Of a DNA stretch of 41,121 nt, positions 11,373-20,718 are shown piece after piece. Each line of letters starts with the position of its first letter. Within the stretch, counting starts at the first letter, position 1. The DNA is taken from positions 1-41,121 of the forward strand of contig LLCB01000415.1 of assembly GCA_001414345.1 (NCBI GenBank). The letters are read 5' to 3'. The stretch is from Hymenoscyphus infarciens (taxonomy: Eukaryota; Ascomycota; Leotiomycetes; Helotiales; Helotiaceae). Below the pieces are notes generated by a model that was given only the letters and a program-made list of their open reading frames with translations, did not search any database and was not told where the DNA came from. A program made the translations under genes and the position numbers.

Positions 11373-11388
11373 GGTTATGAGACCCGGG
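11373..11388 (+). other. Primer-binding site of the TRIM, half-tRNA-iMet type
   Basis: GGTTATGAGACCCGGG abuts the LTR end. It is largely complementary to the anticodon stem-loop of eukaryotic initiator Met tRNA (…GGGCUCAUAACC…), the internal priming site known for Drosophila copia and yeast Ty5, rather than to a tRNA 3' end. There is a one-base irregularity in the middle. Confidence 0.6.
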
Positions 11389-11450
11389 ACGCTCTGCGTA
11401 CCTCCGATGTTATATAGTATATAGAGCCTTCCCGCTCCTAGGAGCGAAGT

Positions 11451-11757
11451 CCTAAATCGAGGTTCCTTTTCAGGGGGTGAGCATAATAAGGTAGCTTAAA
11501 GTAACCGCCTAAATCGAGGTTCCTTTTTAGGGGGTGAGTACGATAAGGTAGCTTAAAGTAACTGCCTGTTACTAAAGTCGTCTTTTCCGAAATGCCAAAA
11601 GAACGTTAGTGCTAGTGCTAGATGCCGAGTAACGAAAGCCAAATTAAAGGCTAGAAACCACGCCAGATACGAGATGCCAAGAACGTTAGTGCTAGTACTA
11701 GATGCCGAGTAACGAAAGCTAAATCGAAGGCTAGAAACCGTGCTAGATACGAGATAC
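11451..11757 (+). repeat. Two tandem duplications inside the TRIM
   Basis: A first unit of about 60 bp (CCTAAATCGAGGTTCCTTTT, AGGGGGTGAG, AAGGTAGCTTAAAGTAA) occurs twice between 11451 and 11567. A second unit of about 85-90 bp (GAACGTTAGTGCTAGT, CTAGATGCCGAGTAACGAAA, GGCTAGAAACC) occurs twice between 11590 and 11757. No reading frame spans them. Confidence 0.85.
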
Positions 11758-12166
11758 GAAAGAAAAAACAGTTCGGAATAGACATCACTTAGTAGCCATC
11801 TACAAAGAAGCTGCTAGATTAACAGCGAAGGAATAGCAAGTTAGAAACCGAAACGACAGTTCTACCTTACGCTAACCTACATTCACCTTCCTACCGAGTA
11901 TAAGGAAGTAGGAAGTTATACTCGGCTACGAAGCGAGCCGAACCAATTATTAAACTCTATAACTTAAAAACAATTTACTCTATAAAAGCTACAAAGTTCC
12001 TCCTAACTAAAACAGTTACTCGTAATCCGGGATAGGGGGTGGAAAATACTCGCTAGGGCTACGGATAGGGGGTGTAAAACTGGGTATTAGAAGGAAGGAT
12101 AGTAAAGGGGTGAAAAGAGAGATATGGAAGCTAGGTAGTTGGAGTAGCCAAGCGCCTAAGGGGGTG

Positions 12167-12305
12167 TGTTGAAAGCCTAGTGAATAGGAGTATGTCAGTC
12201 ACGTGGCTACTCACTAGCGTAGGCACTAGCGTCATCCTAGGGTATAAATAGTCGGCTTAGGCCACACTTAGTATATTGAAGAGTTTCCGCCATACATTTG
12301 CAACA
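12167..12305 (+). repeat. 3' LTR of the TRIM
   Basis: 139 bp, canonical TG…CA termini, preceded by the purine tract AAGGGGGTG and followed by the CTATC duplication. Confidence 0.92.
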
Positions 12306-12310
12306 CTATC

Positions 12311-12627
12311 CATGGAATCTAGTCTTGCTCTCATATATACGTTTCCATCTTGTATCTATACAAGCTCAACTCTTTAAGTAATTTTCTCCCCAACCCAACG
12401 CTATGCAAAAAACAAAATCAACCCAGGGAATTTGGGATATCTCAAGAACAAGAGAAGAAAAACAAGGAAAGTTGAACTTAGATTCCATGTCCTGATTACC
12501 ACGGAGTAAAGGGTACCGTCTCTACCCCGACATCAAAAATTAAAAACGCCATCCCGGATGCAATTCTTCCATCTATATATACAAAACCACACAGTAGTCC
12601 GCGCCTCTCAAAGGGGGTGAGACTCGC
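12311..12627 (-). other. Presumed 3' UTR of the GH76 gene up to the TRIM
   Basis: 317 bp between the GH76 stop codon and the target duplication of the TRIM. No open frame of note; A/T-rich stretches on the minus strand could serve as polyadenylation signals. Confidence 0.4.
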
Positions 12628-14268
12628 TCACTCGTATATCATAATCACACTTCCTCCAATCATCGAAGCCAAGATTCCCACGGTCAGGAGACTAGCTGCA
12701 ACCGTGTCCTTCGCTGTGGTCACAATTTGTTGCGTGGCACCTGGTTCTCTTCCACCTCCAGTAGTTACACCCGCAGCTGGGTCTCCCACACTGGTTCCAC
12801 CTGTGGAGTTCGTAACGGGTGCGAACGAAGGATTTTGATCGGCCGGGTCTGCAGAAGGCGATGAAGGGTCTGATGGGGTCGGTTGGCCGGTTCCGGGGTC
12901 AACCTTTTTAGGTTGGAAAAATGGAACTGAGATAATGGATGATTGGACAATTGCTAGAGCACTCATGCTAGGGCCGATTCCAAAATTTCCGTCTGGGGTC
13001 TTGTCTGCCCACTTGAACCCGCATTGCGTCTTAGTATTCCCTCCGGTACATTGGGCGGCTGCGGATTTGGCAGAAGAGGCGAGAAGAGGGGCGATGGTAT
13101 CGAATGTGAAGGGTGCAAGTACTGTGGTTGCCGCGAGCCAAGAGGAGAAGTAGGCTTTGAAGGATACTTGATCTTGATTACATGTGTTGACTTGCTCGCA
13201 GGCTTGTTCTTCCATAATAGTGTTGTTGAAGAAGACATTTACGGTGTTGTTGAGAAGGCCCTGGGTTCGATCGCGCCAGACAGATGATCCTTTTGTCTGG
13301 AAATATGTTAAGAAGAATTCACATCAATACCAAGAAATTAGGGACTTACATAGCTGTACATGTTTGAGGCGCCGTGGATGAAAATTCCGGCGTTATACGT
13401 CCATTGTAAAGGCGAAATAACGGTGCAGTTGTTGTCAATAGAAGCTCCATCAAAAATATTTCCATCAGCATCAATGAGTTTCGTTGCTTCCTCCCAATCC
13501 CAAATCTTCTCTGCCCAGTCCGCATAGGTGCTGTTTCCGGTATATCGAGCCAATCTAGCACTGAGGTTGAAGAAAACCCCGTTGGAGATACTGTTTTTGT
13601 AGTTGAATCCATTGTTGAATGTAAAGATTTGCCATCTTAATCCACCTCCACAATGCTGAGTTTCCCATCGAAATACGTATTCGTTGAAGACTGCTTGTGC
13701 TAATGCCAGCCATTGCGGTTTATCCTTGGGAGGGTTGGGAAAATTCGTTTCGGCGGCTAGCATGGCAGACATTGCCCAAAATCCTTGGTCGTCGTTTCCT
13801 TCGTTCTTGGTCTGGTTTTGAGGCATAAAATCCTTGTTCTCGCCGACTTGAAATTGCAATGCTTGCGACGTTACGGCGTTGTAGGTGCTGTCGCCAGTGA
13901 ACTTCCAGTAGTCAATCATGGTCATGAATAATCCTCCTCCTTCCCACCAGAACAGTGGACCTGGCAAGATACCCGGTGTTTCTCCCTTTTATTTTGTTAG
14001 AACAGGATAGTCGATTTCGAGTAGCCAGTCAATTATAGTCGCAACTTACGGATATATTTCCTTTGTAGTATGTCATTAAATCGAAAGCGATAGTACCTGC
14101 TGCTGCCTTTATTGAAGCTTCATTATTACGTTTGTGGTTAGCCCGTACAACTTTGGTTGGGTGGCAAACACAGAGACGGCGATACATACTTGTTGAGTTG
14201 GAGTCAACAGTGATTGCTCCCACTGTCTGTACAACGGGAAGAAGCCATGATAGAGTGGTGAGGCGCAT
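12628..14268 (-). CDS. DCW1: GH76 endo-1,6-alpha-mannosidase-like, GPI-anchored (DCW1/DFG5 family)
   Basis: Family role: cross-linking or trimming GPI-mannoprotein glycans into the cell wall, outside the plasma membrane. Four exons on the minus strand: 14268-14190, 14117-14050, 13985-13350, 13296-12628. Introns begin GTATGT, GTAAGT and GTAAGT and have CTAAC-type branch points; the second ends AAAAG and the first ends GAAG, so that first acceptor is the least certain. The sum is 484 codons (483 aa). Signal peptide residues 1-18; then [28 protein letters not shown] (56-66); the catalytic Asp-Asp pair in [12 protein letters not shown] (D114-D115); several N-glycosylation sites; a Cys-bearing C-lobe ([15 protein letters not shown]). 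A Ser/Pro/Gly-rich spacer and a hydrophobic tail ([17 protein letters not shown]) form a GPI signal. The gene looks intact. DCW1 versus DFG5 cannot be decided from this alone. Confidence 0.93.
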
Positions 14269-16017
14269 TCTGTGGCCGATTCAATCGGATGGTATATATC
14301 GATATTATTTCCCCATAGAAAAATGGAGTGCGAATTCGTCTGATGGTTGGCTGGTGGGTGCTATGAAGAATGACGAGAATCGAGGAGTAGAAAGGAAACA
14401 AAAGAATTGAAGAACGAACGGCCCTGTCAAAGGTGCTGGTGGCGAAGGAATGGAAAGTCAAAAAGAGAGTATTACAATGCGAACTATAGACAGTCCTTGG
14501 CTGTCCTGCAGGCTGGTGTTGAAAGAAAAAGGTGACGGTTCGTAAAGTGTCGAGGGATGAAGAATGGAAGAGCCACCACAGCGCGCAGATGACAGCCAGT
14601 CGCAACGGCCAAGGAGTGAAACGAGTATTACGGAGCTCTTTTGCATCTCATCTTGCCATCTTGGTTGCTTTTGAGGGGACTTGGTATCCAATCCAGCGTT
14701 TCCCCGGGGTTTCGAGCATGGGATCGGACGGTATGAAACTCGAAAAGTATCAATGAGCCTCTCCTGACACGGGCCTCGGACACGGATTTCGATGCACCCG
14801 TGGATTTGCCGCTGTATGGAGAAATGAAAATAAGAAAACAAACGTTCAGGACAAGAGGTAATCTCGATCGCAAGGAGGGTGAGAAAGGAAGATGGTTTGT
14901 GAGGCGCCAAGAACCTTGAGAACGTCCGACGAAGCTTCGCCATCTGTCGTGGTCCATTTGATGAAGTTTGTTTTTGGCAAGGGGGGAGGAAATCCCGAGA
15001 CAAGCTTTGCCAAGGGTTCGCTAAGCAGCCTCAAAATAGTCGTCACGTGGTGTTTCAAATTTTCCGCTTTCAAGGTTCTCCACCACTGACATAACTTCCC
15101 TTGATCTTCAACACCATGAACGTGCTCATCAAATAATTTCCCCAGGGTTCTCTCGCGAACCCCGTATCACTATTAACAAAGATCGTATATGGCCCCTCTT
15201 TACTGGAAGCTCACAGCAAAGGAGCTGTCCAAGGAAAAAACTTTGATTCGCCAATTGACGTTTTCACAATGTACAGGCCAAAGTTACCACTGGACAGTGT
15301 GCATCAGCAATCTCCTAATATTTGGCCCCTGTTTTGTCCGTCTAATGTTTCTTCACAAGACTCAAATTCTGATCATCAGATCTCTTCTCTGACCAAGCGC
15401 TGAGACATCCCAGGTCGTGCAGTAGAAACAAGTTCATCATTCAAATTTATAGGAGCCACATTGCCTGATCGCGAGCAAACAAACAACTTGCACTGCAGAA
15501 AATTGACATTTAAAGTACCCTACAAAAGTCCATTTCCAAATCCACGCCTATATCGAATTCCATCTCCCAATCAAATAATGAAGGCTATGCTCTTACCAAA
15601 CGCCAGAAATTACAAAGTGCAGTTTCACTGTATCTGCCACAAGCGTCGACTACCCCGTGCGCAGGTAATCAACAACGAGCGGTTTGGGAGAACGAAAGTC
15701 CAGATCACAAAAATAGTTTTTCGGGTCGTCAAGTGTGTGATCAGATCAGTTGATAGAATTCGAGCTCCAATTGCGGCTGCTCAAAATATCTAAAATTCAT
15801 TTAGATTCCAAAAAACAGCCGGAAATGTGGTGGTGGCTTCTCTAGACGACCCAAAATCGAAGTTTCGTATATTCCTTTATGTTCTCTCGCCAGCCACATC
15901 TAACGTGCTCTAACTTGACGTATCTAGTGGCTCAACACAGTTCGTTGTGTCGCTGTAGCGGAGTTTTGTATGGCGCCAATTTGAGAAGTTGGTGTTCCCG
16001 TAAAGCAAGACCGTACC
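14269..16017. other. Promoter side of the GH76 gene and intergenic DNA
   Basis: Contains the GH76 upstream region. Overlapping open frames (minus 14458-15003, 181 codons; plus 15461-15793, 110 codons) show no domain, signal peptide or intron-supported extension, and I do not annotate them. Composition is ordinary until the MITE at 16,020. Confidence 0.4.
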
Positions 16018-16019
16018 TA

Positions 16020-16518
16020 CAGTGAGTTGCGAGTTAAGCTTGAATCTGCCCACTTTTTTTCCAATCCGAGCTTTTTAAGAAAATTCCTTGATTTCCCTCC
16101 TTTTTAGGCACTCTTTTACCTATTAATTAACAACAACGTTATTTATAAGAATAGGAAAGAAGAGGCTTATATCTCCTCTTATACTCTATAAACAACATAG
16201 TATAAAAACAGAGGAATTTATATATGTCTTAATTTTTATAAGGTCTTAGTATAGCCTATAATTAACCTTATAAGAGTAGTGCTTTTTTTTAATAAAAGAG
16301 GTAATTTTAAGAATTATTTATCCTTTAGTTTACTTTTATTATACTTACTTTAAATTAATAAGTGTTATAGAAGAGCGATGATTAGATATAGCGCTTCTTT
16401 CTAGCTAGGCTACGTCTCTTTAAGTATCTTTAAAGAAAAGAGAGAGAGAAAGTATTAATAAAAAAAGCTTAGCTTTTAAAAAAAGTAGGCAAATTCAAGC
16501 TTAACTCGTAACTTACTA
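16020..16518. mobile_element. MITE with 40-bp TIRs and TA target duplication
   Basis: The left end CAGTGAGTTGCGAGTTAAGC followed by TTGAATCTGCCCACTTTTTT is matched in inverse by the right end (AAAAAAAGTAGGCAAATTCA, AGCTTAACTCGTAACTTACT). TA flanks both sides (16018-16019, 16519-16520). 499 bp, AT-rich, no coding frame. The CAGT start and TA duplication point to the Tc1/mariner/pogo superfamily. Confidence 0.85.
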
Positions 16519-16614
16519 TAGCGTTAGAGAGTTATAAGAAAAAATGTATAAGTTCTAGCGTTTTATTTTTTGCTCTAATTATATAATATAATTAAACCTC
16601 TTCTCTACCTCTTA

Positions 16615-17339
16615 CCAGGGGTTGTTATTACTCCGTACGCATAGGACAAAATTAACTGAAAACACACTAAAAGTCGCTCTCTTTATAGCTTTATAACTTA
16701 AAGCATATAGTATACTATATTATAATAATAATAATAGATATAGAACTTTATAAGATAAACATATTTCTAACTAAGTTTTAAGTTATAACTCTTAAACTAT
16801 ATCTATAATTTCAACGGTAACTAACTTAAATATCCCTCTTTTCTAACTAGAATACTCTTATTTATAAGAGGTCTTATTTAAGGGATAGAACAGTTACTTT
16901 TAATTAAATTAGAGGATAAAAGTGTTAATTACTATAAAGAAAAAGTATAAACCGACTTAAATATCCCTCTTTTCTAACTAGAATACCTCTATTTTTAAGA
17001 GGTATTATTTAAGAGATAGAGCAGTTACTTTTCAAGTAATTTAAGGGATATTCTAGGTATTTACGATTATTTAAGAGACAAAGGTGTTAATTACCGTAAT
17101 TTCAAAGATTATTATTTTACTAATAAATCCTCTAAGAGATTTATTTAATATATACTATAAGTTACTTTATTATAGGAAAATTCTAAGGAACTTTAAATAT
17201 CTACTTAGTTAAATATCTATACTTAGTTTTAAATAAATTCATAAAAGGGTTACTCTATAGTTTATAAGAGAAGTTAGAGACTTTTAGTATGTTTTCTACT
17301 AAATCTGGCCTATGCGCACGGAGTAATGACAACCCCTGG
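16615..17339. mobile_element. MITE with ~60-bp TIRs starting CCAGGGGTTGT
   Basis: The left end CCAGGGGTTGTTATTACTCC then GTACGCATAGG is mirrored by the right end, whose reverse complement reads CCAGGGGTTGTCATTACTCC then GTGCGCATAGG. Similarity continues to about ACTAAAAGTC, 60 bp in. TA precedes it (16613-16614) and TG follows (17340-17341), compatible with a TA duplication that mutated. 725 bp, AT-rich, no transposase. The interior holds a tandem duplication of about 130 bp. Confidence 0.85.
16824..17100. repeat. Tandem duplication of ~130 bp inside the second MITE
   Basis: The block ACTTAAATATCCCTCTTTTC, TAACTAGAATAC, TTATTTAAG, GATAG and CAGTTACTTTT occurs at about 16824-16950 and again at about 16953-17100, each ending in AAAAGTGTTAATTAC or AAAGGTGTTAATTAC. 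Confidence 0.75.
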
Positions 17340-17380
17340 TGCTCTTGTAGTTCTGATATAAATATTCTCCACAGCACTTG

Positions 17381-18296
17381 CTACTGAGTATATTCTCTCT
17401 CTCTCAACTCTCTCATATAATCTACCGCCTTTGAGGCCCACTCTCTCGTGTCCTCGCTAAGATCGTTCTGCGCAGCCAACTCCATAAGCCTCCCTCTCCA
17501 AAATCCCATCTCTCATCACAAATACCCTCTGGACCAGTGTACAGAGAAACTGCCGACTCATCCTTGACATACATACGACCAACTTGTAAGCCTGTATTTT
17601 CAAAAAACAATTTACCCACGGTCAGAATCCATACCACAGCGCTCGGGATGTTGTTCTCCAATATGACTAGGTCCTGCTTAGTTTCCAGTGTACTTTCCAG
17701 AACCCAAAGCCCATCTTCCGCGCACCAGGAGGAAAAGTCTCCGACCGCAACCTTTTCAGCGAGAAGCACAGCGACGGCTTATTCATCCGTAGCCATTTCT
17801 CTGGTGACCAGCAATCATACCCTCTGCCTGGGTATTTAGGGTCAGGCAGATGGAATCGAATCTTGTAGCTCCATTGCTCGGCTAATTGGAAACAGAAAGA
17901 TGGGAAAGTGTCCCATTGAAATCCCTCCCCGGGTCTGTTATAGCGTTCACCAAATGCTGTACACACTTCAGTTGGCGGTTCCGGTTGCTTCTTGAGAGCA
18001 CTGAGAAGTACGGCGAGTCGTTCGAACCAAAAGTGATCCCACGGAAGCTGAAGGGCAATGCTGGTGAGTTCGGAAAAGATCATCTCGATATATATGTCTA
18101 CCCGAAGCAGCGATTCATACAGCGCTTGAAGACAAGCACCATCGTATAAGCTTCGAGTAAGCTCTTTTGCGGCAGTATCTGGGTCGGAAGAGGTGCGGAG
18201 ATATCTTTCGATAATGGTAAAGGCTAGGGACACCCCTATATCCACGCCGTTGCAATCCACCGTGTTTGTTGTTAAAGAGATGGCCTCGTCTGCCAT
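17381..18296 (-). pseudogene. DUF3632-family gene with two 1-base frameshifts
   Basis: The ATG at 18296 opens a frame (MADEAISLTTNTVDCNG…) covering an all-helical protein; DUF3632 members are fungal proteins of unknown function, usually around 300 aa. Family-like segments are DPDTAAKEL, LPWDHFWFERLAVLLSALK and GFQWDTFPSFCFQLAEQW. Near 17776-17781, after WLRMNK, the homologous sequence moves to the next frame (AVAVLLAEKVAVGDFSSWCA, then DGLWVLESTLE). Near 17500-17503, at a run of four T, it moves again (RGRLMELAAQND, VDYMRELRERE) and ends at TAG 17381. Each shift is one missing base, and the combined length would be about 305 aa, normal for the family. Either this is a recent pseudogene or the assembly has two indel errors. 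No intron can explain 1-base shifts. The family call is from pattern memory. Confidence 0.7.
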
Positions 18297-18983
18297 GGCA
18301 AATTTTTTTTGGCTGTTGTCAAGCTTTGTGTTGAAAGCTGAAGAATAACAAATGTAAGTTTCCAGTTGGAGGTAGGAGGGGGGCTGTGAATAAATACTTC
18401 GCAGAATAGTGGCGAAGTGAGGCGTGGGCGTACGGAGGCTAGGGTGGATATATCACCAAAATTTTATTTTCAGCAGAGTTTTAAGTAAGTGAATGAAGCG
18501 TAGAGATCATTAGATCACCAACATCAAGGGATTGAACCTTTGTCGAGACCTATTATACGCGACGTTTCAGAGAATGATAACGTTTGAGTTCCAATTGTGT
18601 AAGGGGTTGAATAATGTTAGAAAGGGTAGAGGCGTTGTCTAGAATGGAGCATTGAAGGGCGTTTAAAAAGAAGTCAAAGCACGTAGTATTTATATAGCAA
18701 ATAGTCAAGTGAAGTAGCATCCCAGTGCTGAGGCAGAGCACAAAAAATGTCAAACAAGTGGTTTCAGCACAGCAAGCAGCTATATAGAAGCTTTATATAA
18801 CGGCACGAAGTTCAATTCCACCAACACCTAGTTTAATAACCCAGTACCCAGAAACCATATAACTATTTAAACAAGCAGAGAGGTTTTGTTCTGCCAAGAT
18901 TCTGATCAGGATCTTAAATTCCACACCTTGCCTCTATAACAAAAGACCCCAAGAATGAAATAGCGCTATTTAAGTGTCAAACT
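18297..18983. other. Intergenic stretch between two minus-strand gene remnants
   Basis: Upstream region of the DUF3632 gene. One 66-codon minus frame (18553-18753) has no recognisable feature. No repeats or RNA genes seen. Confidence 0.4.
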
Positions 18984-19531
18984 TTAACGATCCATTGTCA
19001 TTTGAGAGGCAACTATCTGCAGGGCACAACAATAGCAAGCCACTGCGTACTTTCGATGGAATTTCCTACTAAGATCCAAAGCTATGTTACCAGCGCCACA
19101 GTCACAAGTAAGGATACTCTGATAAATGGTGCACTGTTTCCAAGCTTGATCGCACGTTTCTCTGAAGCCGCTCCTATTACAAATTATAATTAGAAGCTCC
19201 GACAGAAACACACGCAGCTGAGTTTTGATATTGATAACATACCTTCCACACTGCAGAAGGTGTTAGTGAGATTAGAATATCACCGAAAAGTATTTGAGAG
19301 TCTACTAAAGTATAACTTTCCTTAGTTATTGTTTATATGTGCGTTGAGATCGATTAAAGTAATGATAAAGTGGCCTTTTGAATTAGGACATTGTGTTAAC
19401 AAGATACCTCTGTTTAAAAGGCCAGTTTCTAAAATGGGCAAGTCGCAGGCCTTTAAAAACCCAGCACCTTGAGCAGTAGTCGCTGCAAATGCCAACGAAG
19501 CAAGAGAGTATAAATGAAACTGCATTTTCAA
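18984..19531 (-). pseudogene. Small secreted cyanovirin-N-like (CVNH) protein gene, probably decayed
   Basis: The ATG at 19531 starts a signal peptide (MKMQFHLYSLASLAFAATTA) followed by GAGFLKACDLPILETG and TLIDLNAHINNN, which resembles a first CVNH repeat (Cys, then DLNAHIxN). A TAA stops this frame at 19322. A second half (RSGFRETCDQAWKQC, ILTCDCGAGNIALDLS) is at 19173-18984, joined to a tiny LLQCGR-encoding piece by a clear 69-bp intron (GTATGT at 19242, TAG at 19174). Between 19321 and 19243 I cannot find a GT donor that keeps the frame, although CACTAAC…TTCTGCAG looks like a branch point and acceptor. So the gene is either a pseudogene with a nonsense change or uses an irregular splice site. 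CVNH proteins are small lectin-like folds; function here is unknown. Confidence 0.4.
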
Positions 19532-20340
19532 AGTGTAGAGCGATCTGGAAATTGAGGTTAGAGAAGCTGAAGGAGCTGGTAGAAGGTGGCGAACTCGTGG
19601 AATTGAGAGGAGTTAAATCGGTAAAATAGGTATGAAAAATGAAAGGTTTTTCTTTGGAAAGAGGGGTGTTTAGGTAATTGACTATCTTCTTAGACGGTCT
19701 TAAAACACCATCTTCAAATAAAGGCTAAAGATAGCCCTCCAAGGCTTCACGTTGACTTCTAAGCCCATCAAGTTCAGCATAAAGCCTGATTTTTCACGTA
19801 GTAACTTGGTTGGTTTATGCCAACAAATCTAAGCTATAACAGAAGAATTTTTGTAGGAGTAAAAATAACCTCACTCCGGAGGACGTTGAGGGCGCAAAGA
19901 TCTGTTGCAGTCACGCGTCAAGTTTTGACGAATGTTCTAACTTTTTAAAATAGAGCTCTGGCAGTCAACCGTCCTATTGATAGTACTCAAATCCATCTGC
20001 CTTGCCAAAAGATGGTGGTTCGTAAGAATACAGTCAACCGAAGTCTCGAAACAACCCGTACATCAGGAAGGATCTGAACCTCGATTTCACGTTATTGCTA
20101 AGCCTTCACCTATGACTCCAAACGTAAAAATTTACAGCTTGGCGTCGTATTAAGTTGGTTGGTTGGTTGGTAAAAGCCAAAAAACGCCACCGGTGTATTT
20201 TGTTGGACAAGGATCGGATTAAGCGAGGCTGCGACATAACGTGGATCCCCAGCGGATACCCTACGAAAGCAAAGCGCCCCCCCTGTTTAGAGTGTTCTAT
20301 ACCACGGCCTAATCGGGGGTTTTATAAGGAAGTTTTTAGT
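19532..20340. other. Intergenic stretch left of the retroelement nest
   Basis: Upstream region of the CVNH-like gene, then mixed-composition DNA with a short GGTT-repeat (20156-20171) and a G/C-richer block up to about 20,325. A 63-codon plus frame (20155-20346) has no domain. The edge of the AT-rich nest is at about 20,340. Confidence 0.4.
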
Positions 20341-20718
20341 AGGTAATTAGTGTTAAAAAGCAATAATAATCTACTAGAGTAAAGGGCCTATAATCGACAA
20401 AGCTTAGACTTTAAGGTAATTAAAATAAAATTTAGTTTTAAATTTTAAAATCGACGCTTTCTCTCGCTTCCTTACTATTTTCCGCTTCCGCTTCCGCTTC
20501 CTCTTCCTCTTCCTCTCTTTAAAGTAGATAGAATTCTTCTAAGTTATAATTTAACAGCTTATCTATAAACGCGCGTATAAATCACAAGCGCGTAAAGTAG
20601 TAAACTTTGCTTAAAACGTCTAAATTCGTTGCTTATTCTTATATAAGAAGCGATTTTCTAGAAGTAGAGGAATAGCGAAAAAAGAAGAGAGTAATTAGAT
20701 AATTAGATATTATAAAGC
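20341..20718. other. AT-rich RIP-type DNA, unclassified
   Basis: AT-rich sequence between the nest edge and the poly-T end of the left LINE-like copy. Contains a hexamer run of CTTCCG/CTTCCT type (about 20480-20515). No terminal repeats identified. Confidence 0.35.

Larger units (their letters stand above)
11234..12305 (+). mobile_element. Intact TRIM (miniature LTR retrotransposon), 1,072 bp
   Basis: Two direct 139-bp repeats (11234-11372 and 12167-12305) begin TGTTGAAAGC and end CA (TTTGCAACA in the right copy; decayed to TTTATAATA in the left). The 5-bp duplication CTATC flanks the element at 11229-11233 and 12306-12310. Directly after the left LTR lies GGTTATGAGACCCGGG, a primer-binding-site-like sequence. 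Directly before the right LTR is a purine-rich tract (AAGGGGGTG). The 794-bp interior has no coding frame but has two tandem duplications. This is the textbook TRIM layout: LTRs, PBS and PPT without gag-pol, hence dependent on an autonomous partner. By eye the LTRs differ at 9 positions, 8 of them transitions. Confidence 0.92.

Noticed and set aside
14458..15003. 181-codon minus-strand frame upstream of the GH76 gene
   Set aside because: Overlaps other equally long frames, has no recognisable domain or signal, and lies in the expected promoter region.
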